A model generated the notes under the pieces. The model made no database searches, was not told where the DNA came from, and was given only the letters and a program-made list of their open reading frames with translations. Shown piece by piece: positions 12,052 through 24,600 of a stretch of 64,000 nucleotides of DNA (position 1 is its first letter; each line of letters begins with the position of its first letter). This DNA comes from Voacanga thouarsii (lineage: Eukaryota; Streptophyta; Magnoliopsida; Gentianales; Apocynaceae), in the NCBI GenBank assembly GCA_026120185.1, contig JANUWF010001161.1, positions 1,188,001 to 1,252,000 on the forward strand, given 5' to 3'. Position numbers and translations under genes: made by a program.

Positions 12052-13780
12052 TGTTATTGTTGTGCCCTAGAGGCAATCACTTGTACATTGTATATGACAC
12101 ATTTTCTTTTAATAAAAGGCATTATTTATTTTACAGTTTCTTTTGTTTACTTTAAGTAATATAGCCGTTCGATAAAGTCCCTAGTACAACACTGTGTTAA
12201 GAAAATCATTATAGAGATCATGATATGAGATTCCTACTATACTAGATGGTGTTGGTACTTAAATAGTCCCTAGTCATATTATTAATGAGACAGGACATCA
12301 TTAATGCGTTAATACTAGCATGTGTTAGACTTCCTGATTTGATCAGACGATGGTTCTCATAACCATGAGTATTGAGATACTCAAAGTTAACACATGGATG
12401 CTTGTTAATGGAACAAGTTCATTGGATGACCTAGCTTTGAGATAATCACATGAATAACTATTTAGTGCCAGTGATATAATCTCAATATAGCAAACGTGCA
12501 AGTATCCTTAGACTTGAGATCTCCAAGGTACTTTGTTTGCTGAGCCTTATACTTTGATTCCAATCTCTGGAGCTCGATCGAGGGTCGCCTATGGGATGAA
12601 AATTGGGTACATTGTGAGGTAAACAAAAGTAGTTGAGAGGGTCAATAAAGGATTCACCACTCCTAATAGTAGGGGCGAAAATCTCACGGCCACTTGTAAG
12701 AATTACTTCTCGGAAAGTCATTAGCCAAGACAATTATGTATTGGAAATAATTCCAATTGATACACATCTAGAGTAGTGGGTTCCTGATACAAGTACTATT
12801 GTATTCAGGCCAGAATTATTTCTGGAGGGAGTTGGCACTAATTTCGTACTTCAAACCGAATGAGATATTATATGGTGAAAGGAGTTAATTGCATTGAAGT
12901 TTGTTATTAAAGGGTTCATGTCAAGCCATTTGACTTCCTGGACTCTTGGGTGGTCATGTTGTGTTGCTAGATACCGCTCATGATTTGGGAATATGGGTTT
13001 ATTAATTGATAAATTAATAACCAATCCTGATTAAAATTAATAAGATTAATTCTAATTAATTATGGATTATTAATCTCGAAGACGTTTGGATTAATTCATG
13101 TTCTCTATCAATTGACTGGGAAACCTAATAGGTCACACACAATGGAGGATTATACACTCGAGATGTTATTTGATAACATAGTGTGGTTAATTGAGAGAAA
13201 GAGAAGTTGTTGTGGACAAATTATAATTAGTTATAATTTGTGTCCTAAGTTGTAATTGTGAGAACGTGATGTTTCCAATTACAATTAGGGAATTCTAATA
13301 GGATTAGAATTCTCAGTTTTGGGAAGGGAATTTCGTGTGATATATAGTAGATATAACACATGAAAACCCTAGTTGATGAGATACACGAAATTCCCAGCCA
13401 AGTCACACATTTTTCCCTTCTTCTCTCTCCCTCTCATTTGCTAAAAACAAGAGAACCCTAGCCGCCATTATTGTTTCTGCTAGCACAGGAAATTTTGGTG
13501 CTTGAGTGTATCCTCTGTGTGGATTACTGTTAGAGATAATCACACACTGTGATTATAGTAGTTAGACGTTCAACTCACGTGGAGGTTGATCATGAAGATT
13601 GCTGGATCGCGCCTCAACTCGAAGAAGAAAATTTTGTTCTTCGGACGATCACCTAAAAGTTAAAAGTTGTTACCTTTAGTCTCTTTATGTCTTGTTTTCC
13701 ACACATAGATAGGTCCTGGGAGGGTATCTCGTTTTATTTTTCGCTACGCTGTATATGATACGAGCCTGAGATACCTAACA
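12052..13780 (+). repeat. solo copia LTR nested in copia-1 5' LTR, TSD GTAAA
   Basis: Begins TGTTATTGTTGTGCCCTAG and ends GAGATACCTAACA (1729 bp). It is flanked by perfect GTAAA duplications at 12047-12051 and 13781-13785. It belongs to a different subfamily from the host LTR but the same one as the solo LTR at 8291-10021. ORFs inside are not coding. Confidence 0.9.
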
Positions 13781-13811
13781 GTAAACTGATTTGCATGATC
13801 GAAATCCAACA

Positions 13812-15507
13812 GTAGTATCAAAGCCATCTCGTATGAATTTTACGAGTTTATTATTATTGTTTAAATTATTTCAAAATAAATTGGTATTGTGAAATTGTTT
13901 CATAAATGTTCTAAATCTTGACATTGTTTCAAAATTATGTTTGGGTGCGTGAAAATTGTTTTCATAAATATTTTGATTTTGGAAAAATTCTTTTTAATTG
14001 ATGTGATTATGATCACACCAAATTGTTAATAGCGATTAATATGATTTTCAAAACCAAATCCAATAAGAATTTTAAAAAAAAATGGATTAAATGAATAAAA
14101 AAAAGGCTGAATGAAAAACAAAACAAAATGGCTTACCTATTGGCTAAGTGGCCTAGGAAGCTGCCCAGGCGGCCTAAGAAGCTCTTAGGCCGCCCAAGAA
14201 CCTCCCAGGTGGCCTAGGATGGTCCTCGACTGCTAGGATAGATCTTAGGCAGCCCGGGGATACTATTAAAAAACTCTTTTTTTTTTTTTTTTACTTTTAC
14301 CTATTAGTTTTTCTTAATTCAAATGGACCCAAATGTTTTTCTAAAAATTTTGATTTTTGGATCACAAAGTTTCCAAATTTTGATTTTGGAAATTACTATA
14401 TTATTCCAAAATAATGATTTTGGAATTTATATTGAATTTATTTATTTATTTATTTTTGCAAAATAATGGTTTTGGAAAATTTTATTTGATGTACATATAT
14501 TTGCTTAATTTATTTTAAGCATAATTTTGTCATGTTGGCTTGGTTATGGATTTAGACCAATTAATTTTGATTAATTAATATTGTATCATGTATTTTTATA
14601 ACTTTGTTTTGAATAAATAGGGTCTACGTGTCCTAACTTCTCTATTATTCTTGTATAATTTCTCTTTTTATCTAACTCATCTCGAATATAACTCAAAGCT
14701 TTTTATTTTAAAAAAAATTGTGTAATTAGATTACATAGGATTAGAAATTATTTTTCAAGCTTATGGAGATAGTGATCAAGACGAAACAAGAAGATTGTAA
14801 GACTTTTTCTCAAAAATATGCATGAATGCATAGGTTTGACCAAATTTAATTTTTTCTTTGGCTCAAGGATATTAATCTAGAAAAGTCCATAACCAAATCA
14901 TGTAATTGAATCTATTACAATATTATCAATATGTTGATATTTATGCATGCCAAATATATCAGACTACTAATATAACAAATCCCTTAATTAATATTATATC
15001 TAATGTCTTCTATTAATATAGTAAGAACGAGAGCTTTTTTCGAAACCAGATTGTTGGGTAGACCTAAGCTTACTTGATATCGAGTATGTTCGAACTATAG
15101 AATTTAATTTCTTAATTAATAAGTTGGGTTTAACTAATTTTTTTATCCTAGTTTGGCTAACTTAAGCATAAAGAAAATTAGAGGCAAGCTTTAGCTAGCT
15201 TAAAAGCTTTAAGATTAAAAGATGCTAATCACCAATGATCCGATAATTACATTCGATGTAATTGGTATTAGATACTACTGAATTTTAGAATAGTTTGTTG
15301 GGTAGACCGAAGGTTGTTCTTAAGGAATTTGGATACTTGTCAATGAGGAAAGCTTCTAACGAGCTTTCTCGAATCAATAGCAGGGGTTATTGATTTGAGT
15401 AAAATAATAGAATAATTATGCATTTAATTAAAGATCTAATTATTTGTATATCACGTATATATATATTTTGCTAATTTCTCTATCTTTACATCTAGGTCCT
15501 TTGCATC
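13812..15507 (+). other. copia-1 primer-binding site and long leader
   Basis: Directly after the LTR end (CCAACA at 13811) lies TAGTATCAAAGCC at 13813-13825, which differs from the tRNA-iMet-complementary TGGTATCAGAGCC by two G-to-A changes. The 1.7-kb leader up to the gag start holds no coding sequence. It includes a GC-rich island at about 14140-14270 with a perfect hairpin, a T run near 14278, and a twice-repeated phrase GTTGGGTAGACC at about 15053 and 15297. Confidence 0.75.
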
Positions 15508-18500
15508 ATGTCGACCAACTTAAATTTACGTAGTATCTTGGAAACCAATAAGCTCACTGAGTCAAATTTTCTAGATTGGTATAGAAATTTGAGAATTGGT
15601 CTCAAGAAGAAAAAGTTGTTTTACATGCTAGATGCTCTTATTCTGTCACCACCAGCCTAAGATGCTCTTGTTAATGAGCATGTTGTCCATAAGAAGTGCT
15701 AAGAGGACAGTGACACAACATTTTTATATTATGCTAGCATCAATAAACTCTGAGTTGCAAAAACAGTATGAGCATATGGATGCTTACTCCATTATCTTCC
15801 ATCTTAAAAAGCTATTTGATCAGCAAGCTAGAACAGAGAGATACGAGATCTCTAAACAGCTATTCCGATCCAAAATGGTTGAGGGTGCTTCTGTGACCAC
15901 TCATGGGCTAAAAATGTTAGGCTTGATTGAGAAGCTTGAATCTCTTGATTTTGTGATGGATCATGAATTATGTGTTGACTTAATTCTACAATATTTGCCA
16001 AGTATTTTATTACAATTTGTGATTAACTACCAAATGAACAAGATTGGGACCAAACTACCCAGGTTGATCAACCTTGTCAAGACTGCAAAAACTTCCATGA
16101 AGAAGGAAGCCAATGTAGTTATGCTAGTAGATTCTTCCTCTTCTAAAAAGAAAATTTTCAAAAAGAAGAAGAAAGCTCCTACTAAGCCTAAAGGTGGTGT
16201 CAAGAAGATTGAGACAGTTGCCAAAGACCCATGTCATTATTGTGGCAAAATGGGCTATTGGAGGCACAACTGCAAAGGCTACTGGAGACCATCAAAGAAA
16301 GGAAGGAGAAGAAGATACTCCTGAGCTCTTCTACTTCTGCTTCTGCTATATTTATGATTGAGATTAATACCGCCATTAAAAATTATATATGGGTATTGAA
16401 TACCGGATGTAAATCTCATTTGTACAATAATTTAAAGGGACTAAAGGGAAGTAAAAGGCTTGAAAAGAGTGATGTGGACCTACGTGCTACAAATAGAGCA
16501 AATGTTGCTGCACTTGTTGTGAGGACTTATTATTCACACTTGCCTTTTAGATTAATTTTAGAACTTTCAAAATATTATTGTGTACTTGTTTTACTTAAGA
16601 ACATGATCTTAGTTGCTTGTTTGGACATGAATGGATTTCATTTAATTTTAAAAAATAAAGGTTGTTCTTTTTCATTAAATGATGTCCCATATGGTACTAC
16701 AATTTTGATAAATGGTTTGTATGTTCTAGACATGAATGATCCTATTCTTAATATAAACAATAAGAAATAAAGAAAAAATAACTCAATCTCATCTTACTTA
16801 TGGCATTGTCATTTAAGCTATATAAATAAGAATCGTATTTCTAAGTTACACAAGCTTGGTGACTTAGGGCCATTTGATTAGAAATCATATGGTACATGTG
16901 AGTCTTGTTTATTTGGAAAATGGCTAAATCACCCTTTTTCTGGAAAAAAGGGAAAGAAAAAGGGAAAGGGCCAAAGAATTATTAGAACTCATACTACTGA
17001 TGTATGTGGCTCAATATCAATACAATTAAGAGGAGGTTATCAATATTTTATTCCTTTATTGATAATTGTTCACAATATGGATATTTGTATTTAATAAAAT
17101 ACAAATCAGAAACCTTTGATAAGTTCAAAGACTTCAGGAATAGAGTAGAGAAATAACTTGGCAAAAGTATTAAAACTCTAAGATCTAATCGATGAGGTAA
17201 ATACTTAAGCCAAGAGCTTCTAAAATATCTAAGAGAAAATGAGATATTATCTCAATGAATTTCACCATATACACCTTAATATAATGGTGTATATGAGAAG
17301 GAATCGAACCATTCTAGATATGATACAGACCTTGATGGCTTTTGCAGATTTATCAAAATATTTTGGAGATATATATTGGAGGATGTTGTTTATATACTAA
17401 ACAATATTTAGTAAAAAACGGTTGATACAACCTTATTTGAGTTATTCTTTGGTAAAAGACCAAAGTTATCTCATATGAGAATATGGGGTTGCCTTGCCTT
17501 TGTTAAAAGCCTATTGTCAGACAAACTTGAATGCAAGTCTAACAAGTATTTGTTTGTTGGATATTCAAAAGAATCATTCAGATATTATTTCTATCTCCCT
17601 TCCGAAAGTAAAGTGCTTGTTTTAAAGCATACCATATTCTTAGAGAATGAGCTCATGCTTAAAAGAGACAACGAGAATAAAATTGGACTTAGTGAAGTTT
17701 AAGAAGAATAAATGAACAATTATCAACCTGTTAATCCTAAGTCTATTGATGAGATAGATAAACCTTCCTATGCACAAGAACCTCATAGTTCACATAGGAT
17801 ACGTGTGGCACCTGAGGGATATAAATTTCTCATTAGTGACTACAATGATATATTGCTCATAGAAGAAGATGAGCCTACTACCTATAAAAAAGTTCTGAAG
17901 AGTTTAGAATCTGACAAATAGCTAGAAGCCATAAAGTCAGAAATAGATTCCATATATGTCAACAAAGTATGGACTTTGGTTGATCCATCTAAAGAGATAA
18001 AACCTATAGGGTGCAAACGGGTTTTTAAGAAAAAAACTGATATGGATGGTAAAGTAATTACCTAAAGGCACGTTTGCAAAAAGTTATCGTCAACTAGAAG
18101 GTATTGATTATGACAAGACTTTTTCACTAGTAGCAATATTGAAATCTATAAGGATACTCCGGCACTTGCCGCTCATTATGAGTTTTAGCAAATGGATATG
18201 AGAACAGCTTTCTTAAATAAAGATCTGATTGAGGAAGTGTACATGACATAACTTGAGAGTTTTATACCAAAGATCACACTAAAGTGTGTAAGCTACAAAA
18301 GTTTATTTATGGACTTAAGCAAGCTTCTAAGAGTTAGAACATCCATTTTGATAAAATAATCCAAGAGTTTAGTTTCATACAAAACATAGATAAACCTTGT
18401 GTATGCAGGAAAGTTAGTAGGAGTGCAAATGTTTTCCTACTACTTTATATAGATGACATATTGCTAATAGGAAATGGTGTCTCTATTCTTCAATAACTTA

Positions 18501-18960
18501 AATGGAATATAGATTCTAGTTTCCAATTTGATAAGGATAATTACAAATCTTAATCAGGCTACATATTTAATTTTGGGTGGTGGGCTAGTTAGTTGAAAGG
18601 GTTCCAAATTGGATAAAGCTTCCAATTTAACTACTAAAACTAAGTACATAGAAGCTTTTGAAGTAGCTAATAGATCAAGGAGTTCATAATAGAACTAAAA
18701 GTGGTGCCTAGCACTGTTGATCCCATATTTTTGTATTGTGATAACAATGGAACCATTGTACAAGCAAAGGAACCACGGTCTCATAAACAACCCAAGCATG
18801 TATTTAGGCACAATCATTTGATTTGAGAAATCATTGATAGAAAGGATACAAAAATAGAAAGAGGTCGCACTGATCAAAACATAGCTGATCTATTGACCAA
18901 GGTATTACCCAAAAAGAAACATAGTCATGTTTAGTCATTTGGTATTTGATACATGAATAA
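15508..18960 (+). pseudogene. copia-1 gag-pol polyprotein (decayed)
   Basis: The start is an ATG at 15508 followed by LRSILETNKLTESNFLDWYR, the usual copia gag opening. Gag (UBN2-type) continues in another frame, 15632-16324, ending in a lysine-rich stretch and a zinc knuckle CHYCGKMGYWRHNC (16232-16273). Protease: WVLNTGCKSHLYNN near 16390 (canonical DSG appears as NTG, so the catalytic Asp is lost). GAG_pre-integrase: LWHCHLSYINKNRISKLHK near 16800. Integrase core remnants follow at 16980-17330, then RIWGCLAFV...FVGYSKESFRYYFY at 17478-17600. Reverse transcriptase: VYMNKVWTLVDP-type sequence near 17955, GCKRVFKKKTDMDG near 18012, active site LYIDDILLIG at about 18445-18470. RNase H end: PIFLYCDNNGTIVQAKEPRS at 18725, DQNIADLLTKVLP near 18875. 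Many stops and frameshifts: it is inactive. Confidence 0.88.
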
Positions 18961-18974
18961 TTGGTACTAGTATA

Positions 18975-18984
18975 AGTGGGAGTT
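18975..18984 (+). other. copia-1 polypurine tract
   Basis: AGTGGGAGTT immediately precedes the 3' LTR start TGTTAGTATTATACC at 18985; AAGTGGGAG is a usual copia polypurine tract. Confidence 0.75.
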
Positions 18985-20716
18985 TGTTAGTATTATACCC
19001 CAGAGGTAATCACATGTATATTATATATGGCACATTTAATAAGGTATTCATTATCTTTCAATTTAATTAATCATTAACCCATGTATATGTGTATAAAACT
19101 GTTAGATAAAGTCCTAAACACGTAGTATAGTGTTAAAGAAATTATGATGGAGATCATAATATGAAATGCCTACTACATTATATAGTATTTGTGCTTTAAC
19201 CATCCCTAATCAGAGTATTAATGAGATAATACATCATTAATGCGTCAAGGCTAGAACGTGTTATACTTGTTGATTTGATCAAGCAGTAGTTTTCACATCC
19301 GTGAGTATTGTGATACTCAAAGCTAACACGTGGATACTTGTAACTTGAACAAGTTCATTAGATAATCACATAGATAACTATTTATTGCCAGTGATAGAAT
19401 CTTATTATAGTAAATGTGCAAGTATCCTTAGATTTGAGATCTCTAAATTACTTTATTTACTAAGCCTTGTACTTTGATTCCAATCTCTGGAATCCTTACA
19501 AGACCACTTATAGGATGGATATTGAATATAATGTAAAGTACAAGAAAGTAGTTGAAAGGGTCAATAAAGGATTCATCACTTCTAATAATAGAGGCATATA
19601 TCTTGTATGAAATCATTACTCAAGAAGTTCTTGGCCAAAGCAACTATGTGTTGAAAGTAGTTCTAATTGATGCACATGTTGAGTAATAGATTCTGGAATA
19701 AGGGCTAATAAATTCGGATTAGAATTAATTATATTCTAGCAAGAGCTAACACTAATTCTATGCTCTAAAACCAAATAAAATATAGTATGGTGAAATGAGT
19801 TTATTGTATTAATGTTTTGCTATTGAAAGGCTCATGTCAAACTACTTGACTTTCTAAAATTTTGGATTTATTAATTAAAAATTAAAAATTAATCTTAATT
19901 AGAATTAATAAGTTAATTCTAATTATTCAAGATTATTAATTCTATAGTGATTAGAATTAATTCATATTTTGTTATTAATTGACTAGAAAACCTAATAAGT
20001 CACACACAATATAGGAATTGGTACTCAAGATATTAATGATAATATTATGGGATTAATTTATGACAAGAAATAATTATTATAGGCTAATTATACCATGTTA
20101 TTTTTAGTTGGGGTTGAATTGTAATTATTAAATCTTTATAGATGAATTATAAACTTGTTATAATTCAAAGGTTCAATTTGTAATTTTTTAAAAGCCCATC
20201 CCCATAATTTAAAAGGTAAAAAAGAATTATTATTTGTTTTCTAAAAGTATTAATAAATAAGGATTGTACGTTTTTTTTTTTTTTGTTTCTTGATGGCAGT
20301 TAAATAGGATGCGAGAAATATAGAAAAGTTGTTCTCTATTTGGGTTGAACAAAAAAAAAAAAAAAAAGGTCTACCAGACAACAATATGCATACACAGTTC
20401 TTTCCTTTCTTCTCTAAAACAAAACTCCTAGCCACCATACAATTTTTCCAGCAGAAAATTTCGGTGATTCTTGAATACATCCTCATACGGATTAATATTG
20501 GAGAAATTCCTACGCTTGGAATTTGGTGATTTGTGCTTGAACAAATTTACAAAAGGGTTCTGTGCTCACAAAGAAAAATTTTAAAAGCTGTGTTTTTCAG
20601 ATAACAAATTTTTCTTCCCTCTCCTAACCCGTTTAATAATATACGAGTGATCTTTTGAGTGATTTTTTTTTTATTTTCCTTGCATGTAAACTAGTTTGCA
20701 TGATCGAAATCCAACA
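18985..20716 (+). repeat. 3' LTR of copia-1
   Basis: TGTTAGTATTATACCCCAG to CGAAATCCAACA, 1732 bp. Same subfamily as the LTR at 10279. It includes a T-rich run near 20271, a poly-A run at about 20351-20367 and the CTCTCTTCCC-type end region shared with the 5' copy. Confidence 0.88.
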
Positions 20717-21627
20717 GAAATTTCAGAGTTGGAAACTTTTGCTATTGAAGGACGAATATGGTTAGGTAACATCTCTATACAATCTACACTATTACTAAGC
20801 GTCAAAGCTCAAGAGAAGGATAAGGAACTATAAAAAAATTAAAGTGTACCAAAAAGCTCGACAATGAGTGTTATGGGGATAATCAGGAATGTTGCTATTT
20901 CGAGGACGTTATTATGTACCCAACCAAGATGACATGATAAGGGATATCTTAGTAGAAGCACACCAAAGTAAGTACACCATCCACCCAGAAGAAGTAAAGA
21001 TGTATCATAATTTAATTGGTGAATTGGGGTGAGATTAAAATGGACTTTATTATTGGATGAACTTTGACTGCAAGACAAAGAGATACAAAACGGGTTGTTG
21101 TTAACTAATTAATGAAATCGGTACATTTTATTCCGATTAATGAACAAGATTCCTTGGACAAGTTGAGTAAGATCTATATGGATGAAGTAGTCAGATTAGA
21201 TGAAGTACCATCTAGGATTGTATTAGATTGAGATTTGAGGTTCACTTTGGATTTTTGGAACAAATGCAAAAACTATATAGAATAACCTTAAAATTCAGTA
21301 CCGCATTGCATCCTCAGACTTACAGCCAAATAGAACGAGACATGCTTCATGTAGGTTCTTTGGACTTTAGGAGAGCCTTAGAGTTTGCAGAAGGAAAACA
21401 AGTGTTCCTCAAATTGACTTCTCACTGAACTTAAGGCAAGTATGCACAAAGAAAGAACTATGTTAAAAAAAAAAAAAAAAAAGATTCCACTTGTTAAAAT
21501 ATTGTGGACGTATCATCTAATCCAAGATGGTACTTTTGAATCAGAAGCAGAGATGCGGCAATTGTATCCAGAATTATTTGAAGGTAATTTTAAATTTCAG
21601 GGATGAAATTCTTTAAAGGATGGGAAT
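20717..21627 (+). pseudogene. chromovirus integrase and C-terminal tail (decayed)
   Basis: After copia-1 the chromovirus reading resumes with EISELETFAIEGRIWLGN, an integrase N-terminal stretch. Pieces of the integrase core follow: MDFIIG near 21040, KSVHFIPINEQDSLDKLSKI near 21117-21175, and LDDLRF-type sequence near 21225. Later, 21305-21430 resembles AFHPQTYSQIERDMLH. At 21490-21600, VLWTYHLIQDGTFESEAEMR and QLYPELFEG match the C-terminal 'VLW+.H..EEATWE.E..M...YP.LF' part of Ty3/gypsy integrases. Frameshifts, stops and an A18 run near 21464 interrupt it. A purine-rich stretch (AAAGGATGGGAAT) leads to the LTR at 21628. Confidence 0.78.
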
Positions 21628-24600
21628 TGTAATACCCACCTCTAGGGATGAAAGAATATGGGGAATGAGAGAACAAGAGAAGTAAGAGGTACAGGTTTTG
21701 AATCACCATTTGAACATTATAGAGAAGGGTTAAGCATGAGGACCCAGAACAAAAAAAATGCTAACTTTGTCGAGAAGAATATTTTTGTGAAATAAAAATT
21801 TTAAGGGACAGTGGAGGCCTGTTTTAGTCTTGATTTGCATGAAATCAGAAATAGTTAAGCACGAAGTGAGATACGTAGAATGATTCCATATACTGCATAT
21901 ATCATTTTGACAAAAACGAAAATTTTAGGTGCAAGAGTTTTTTATAGGCTTAATTAAGGGTTAATGACCTTGATTAGTGAAGATTAATCTCCTTGAGTGA
22001 TGAAAGCTTTGGATTAGCATTAAACCATACTTAGGACACCTTATTAAGGGATTAAGTAAGGTTAGATAGACTAGATATGGATTATATATAAAGTGGGATT
22101 AATTAACTTAAATGAGGATTGAGTTTGTTTAGCAAAAATTAAGTGATTTTTGTGAAGAAAAGTTTTGGATAGGCACCTAATGGTGATTAGAGGCACTTAA
22201 GTAAAGGATTAATTAAGGTAAATTGAGATAAATATGAATTATAGGTTAAGTGATATTAAATAGATTAAGAGAATTAAGTGAGATTAGCTATTTTATTTTA
22301 TATTATAAATTCTAGCTTACTAACTGACCATTAGACCCTTCTTTTTAGCCTAAGAAAAGACCAAAAGATCCCTGACTTCTGGAGAGTTCCGATAGCTATC
22401 AAATTGTGGGTATTTCTCGTACCAAAAAAAAAAAAGAAAGAAAGAAAGGGAGCTAGCAAGGAGCTTAGGGAGAAGAAGAAAGGAAGAACTTTTGCAACTT
22501 TTCAGCCATTGTTCAACCTTTCTAATCAAGTAAGACCCTTTCCTCCTAGAACAAAAAAGATTTTGGACATCACAAAGATCATTTTGATATAAATATTGAT
22601 GACTAAAACTTGAAAAATATGTGATGGAGAAAATGAATAATTTCTGGTTTCATGTTATTTGAAGCTGGTATGTTAACCGGTTTCTTTGAGAATGTTAGTG
22701 AAATTTTGTAGTTAACTTGATGTGTTTTGGGGAGAAGGAAATGCAAAATAGAGAAGGGCTAAAATAGAACATAAAGCCTAATTTAGAAAAGGAAAACAAA
22801 GATAAAAATAGTGATGAAGAAATACTGGAATGGATTTTGTTTCTTAGTTAGTAGCTATGGAGTTGTTGTGAATGTTGATTATTGAACTAAGGTGGCTAAA
22901 CATAACCACACCTTAATATGTTAGGGAAAATTAGAGGTTGGTTTTCTGGGATTTTGAGTGCGAAGGAGGTCACGAGAACAAAGGAAACTAAAGCTACCTT
23001 ATAAAATATTATTTTTGTGACCATAAGTATGTGTACTATTTTGGATGTCTAGAAGAGCTATAATGTAGGGGAGGAATTAAAAAACCTTCTTTAGGGTTTG
23101 AGAAAGGTCCAGGAGAGTGTAGAAGTGATATGTTGTGTAGAAAAAATCATAGAAAACTTCCAAGCAAAATGGTGCTAGTAGTGAAAAAGGAAATTGGGTG
23201 CCTTTTTCTTGTACAGTCTGGCCACTAAATAAACTGTACATAATGGCCATTAATTCTGGAACCTTATGAGGTGAACTTGGTAGCTAAATGTTCTAGGAAC
23301 ATTTTGGGACAAATTAATTTTGACATTAGTTGGACTATTAGATAAGAAGTTATAAAGGAAACATTAAGGGCTGCCAGTATGTAGTTGCTTTAAATATTGG
23401 TTTGGCACTCTTTAAAGTGTCCCCTATTTCAATGTGTCTAGGGAAGCTGACCTAAAATGGTTCTTAAATCACACTTGTATAAGTGTTAAGCAAGATTCGA
23501 GATGCTTTAAATAGGTGTGTTGTGTAGAAGAATTGGAAAATATAGCTAGTACAATGTATGAAAACAATTAGGAAATTTTATTTTGGTCAATAGATGAACC
23601 TGGCTATTTGGACAATAAACTAAACAAAATGGTTTGGTATTTTGAAACTTCATGAATTGGAAATTTTTACTAATTGTTTTAGGAGTAATTTGGGACAAGT
23701 TTCACATATTTGGAGTTCTGGAGTGAGATATAGGTCAGAAATACTAAACTTTAGCAAAACTGGAAATATGGTTAACCTAAGTAGAATAGGTGTATTATTT
23801 TTTGATTTTTTTTGCTACAAGACTGGATGGAATCTTTGAAATTTGAATAAACTTCTAGCTTGGAATAATAGAAGAGAATGGCTTAGGTTTTGAAGTATAT
23901 TGGTAGCCTGCTTAGTCTCACTAAAATGAAAACCTATAGATAGCCTAAGTACCCATAGGAAGAAAATAGGTTTATTTTGTTATTCGTTTGTTATGCAGTT
24001 AACTTAGATGATTTGTGCACCTTGAGGATATAATGTATTGTTGTAGGTGGTTGTGACCAAAAAAAGCTATAAACTTAGGAAGTACCCGTCCAAATACACG
24101 GTAAGTCTTAGTTATTTCAAAGACATGTTTTTGCAAGTGGTTTTTGAATAAATGCGAAAGTTTGGTTTCAAAGTATGCGTTCTTTACTTTTTTGGAAATC
24201 TAACAACTACAATACAAGAATAATCCAAAATTGTTATTTCTAAGCTAAACTTACCATTTCAAAGTTGGTTAAGCCACTTCAACTCCTTTCAAAAATTCTT
24301 CGATTTTCTACAAGCTTTTCTGAAACAATATACTTTTTTTTCTCTATTCAAGGAACCTGCCTACTTTCAAAACACCTAATGCACCATATGGGATGCATTT
24401 TATATTTTTTCAATCAATGTTCTTTGGAACCAAGAAAAAGGATTTGAAAGCTAAATGTAAGCTTTGAAAATGAAGTTTTTGTTAGATTATGCTCGGAAAT
24501 AAGCATATATAGCAATGACAATGTTAAGTACTCAGTAAAGGCTTTTTTTTTTTTCTATACTAGCTCATGTTAGATATAGATAGACCCAAGTAACCTAGCC

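Larger units (their letters stand above)
10279..20716 (+). mobile_element. Ty1/copia element copia-1 with two LTRs and a nested solo LTR
   Basis: 5' LTR 10279-12051 plus 13786-13811, interrupted by a solo LTR; internal region 13812-18984; 3' LTR 18985-20716. The two LTRs share the same subfamily-specific parts, for example GTTCTCTATTTRGGTTG followed by a poly-A run (about 11701-11736 and 20331-20368), which the nested solo LTR lacks. The expected TSD is not clean (CAAAC before, GAAAT after), possibly decayed. The host reading frame of the chromovirus resumes after 20716 with integrase sequence, which supports the outer limits. Confidence 0.85.

Noticed and set aside
12052..20716. Reading the LTR at 12052 as the 5' LTR of copia-1
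   Set aside because: It has its own perfect GTAAA TSD, and the 10279 LTR, not this one, shares subfamily features with the 3' LTR at 18985.
20839..21078. Minus-strand ORF of 79 residues
   Set aside because: Shadow of the plus-strand decayed integrase.
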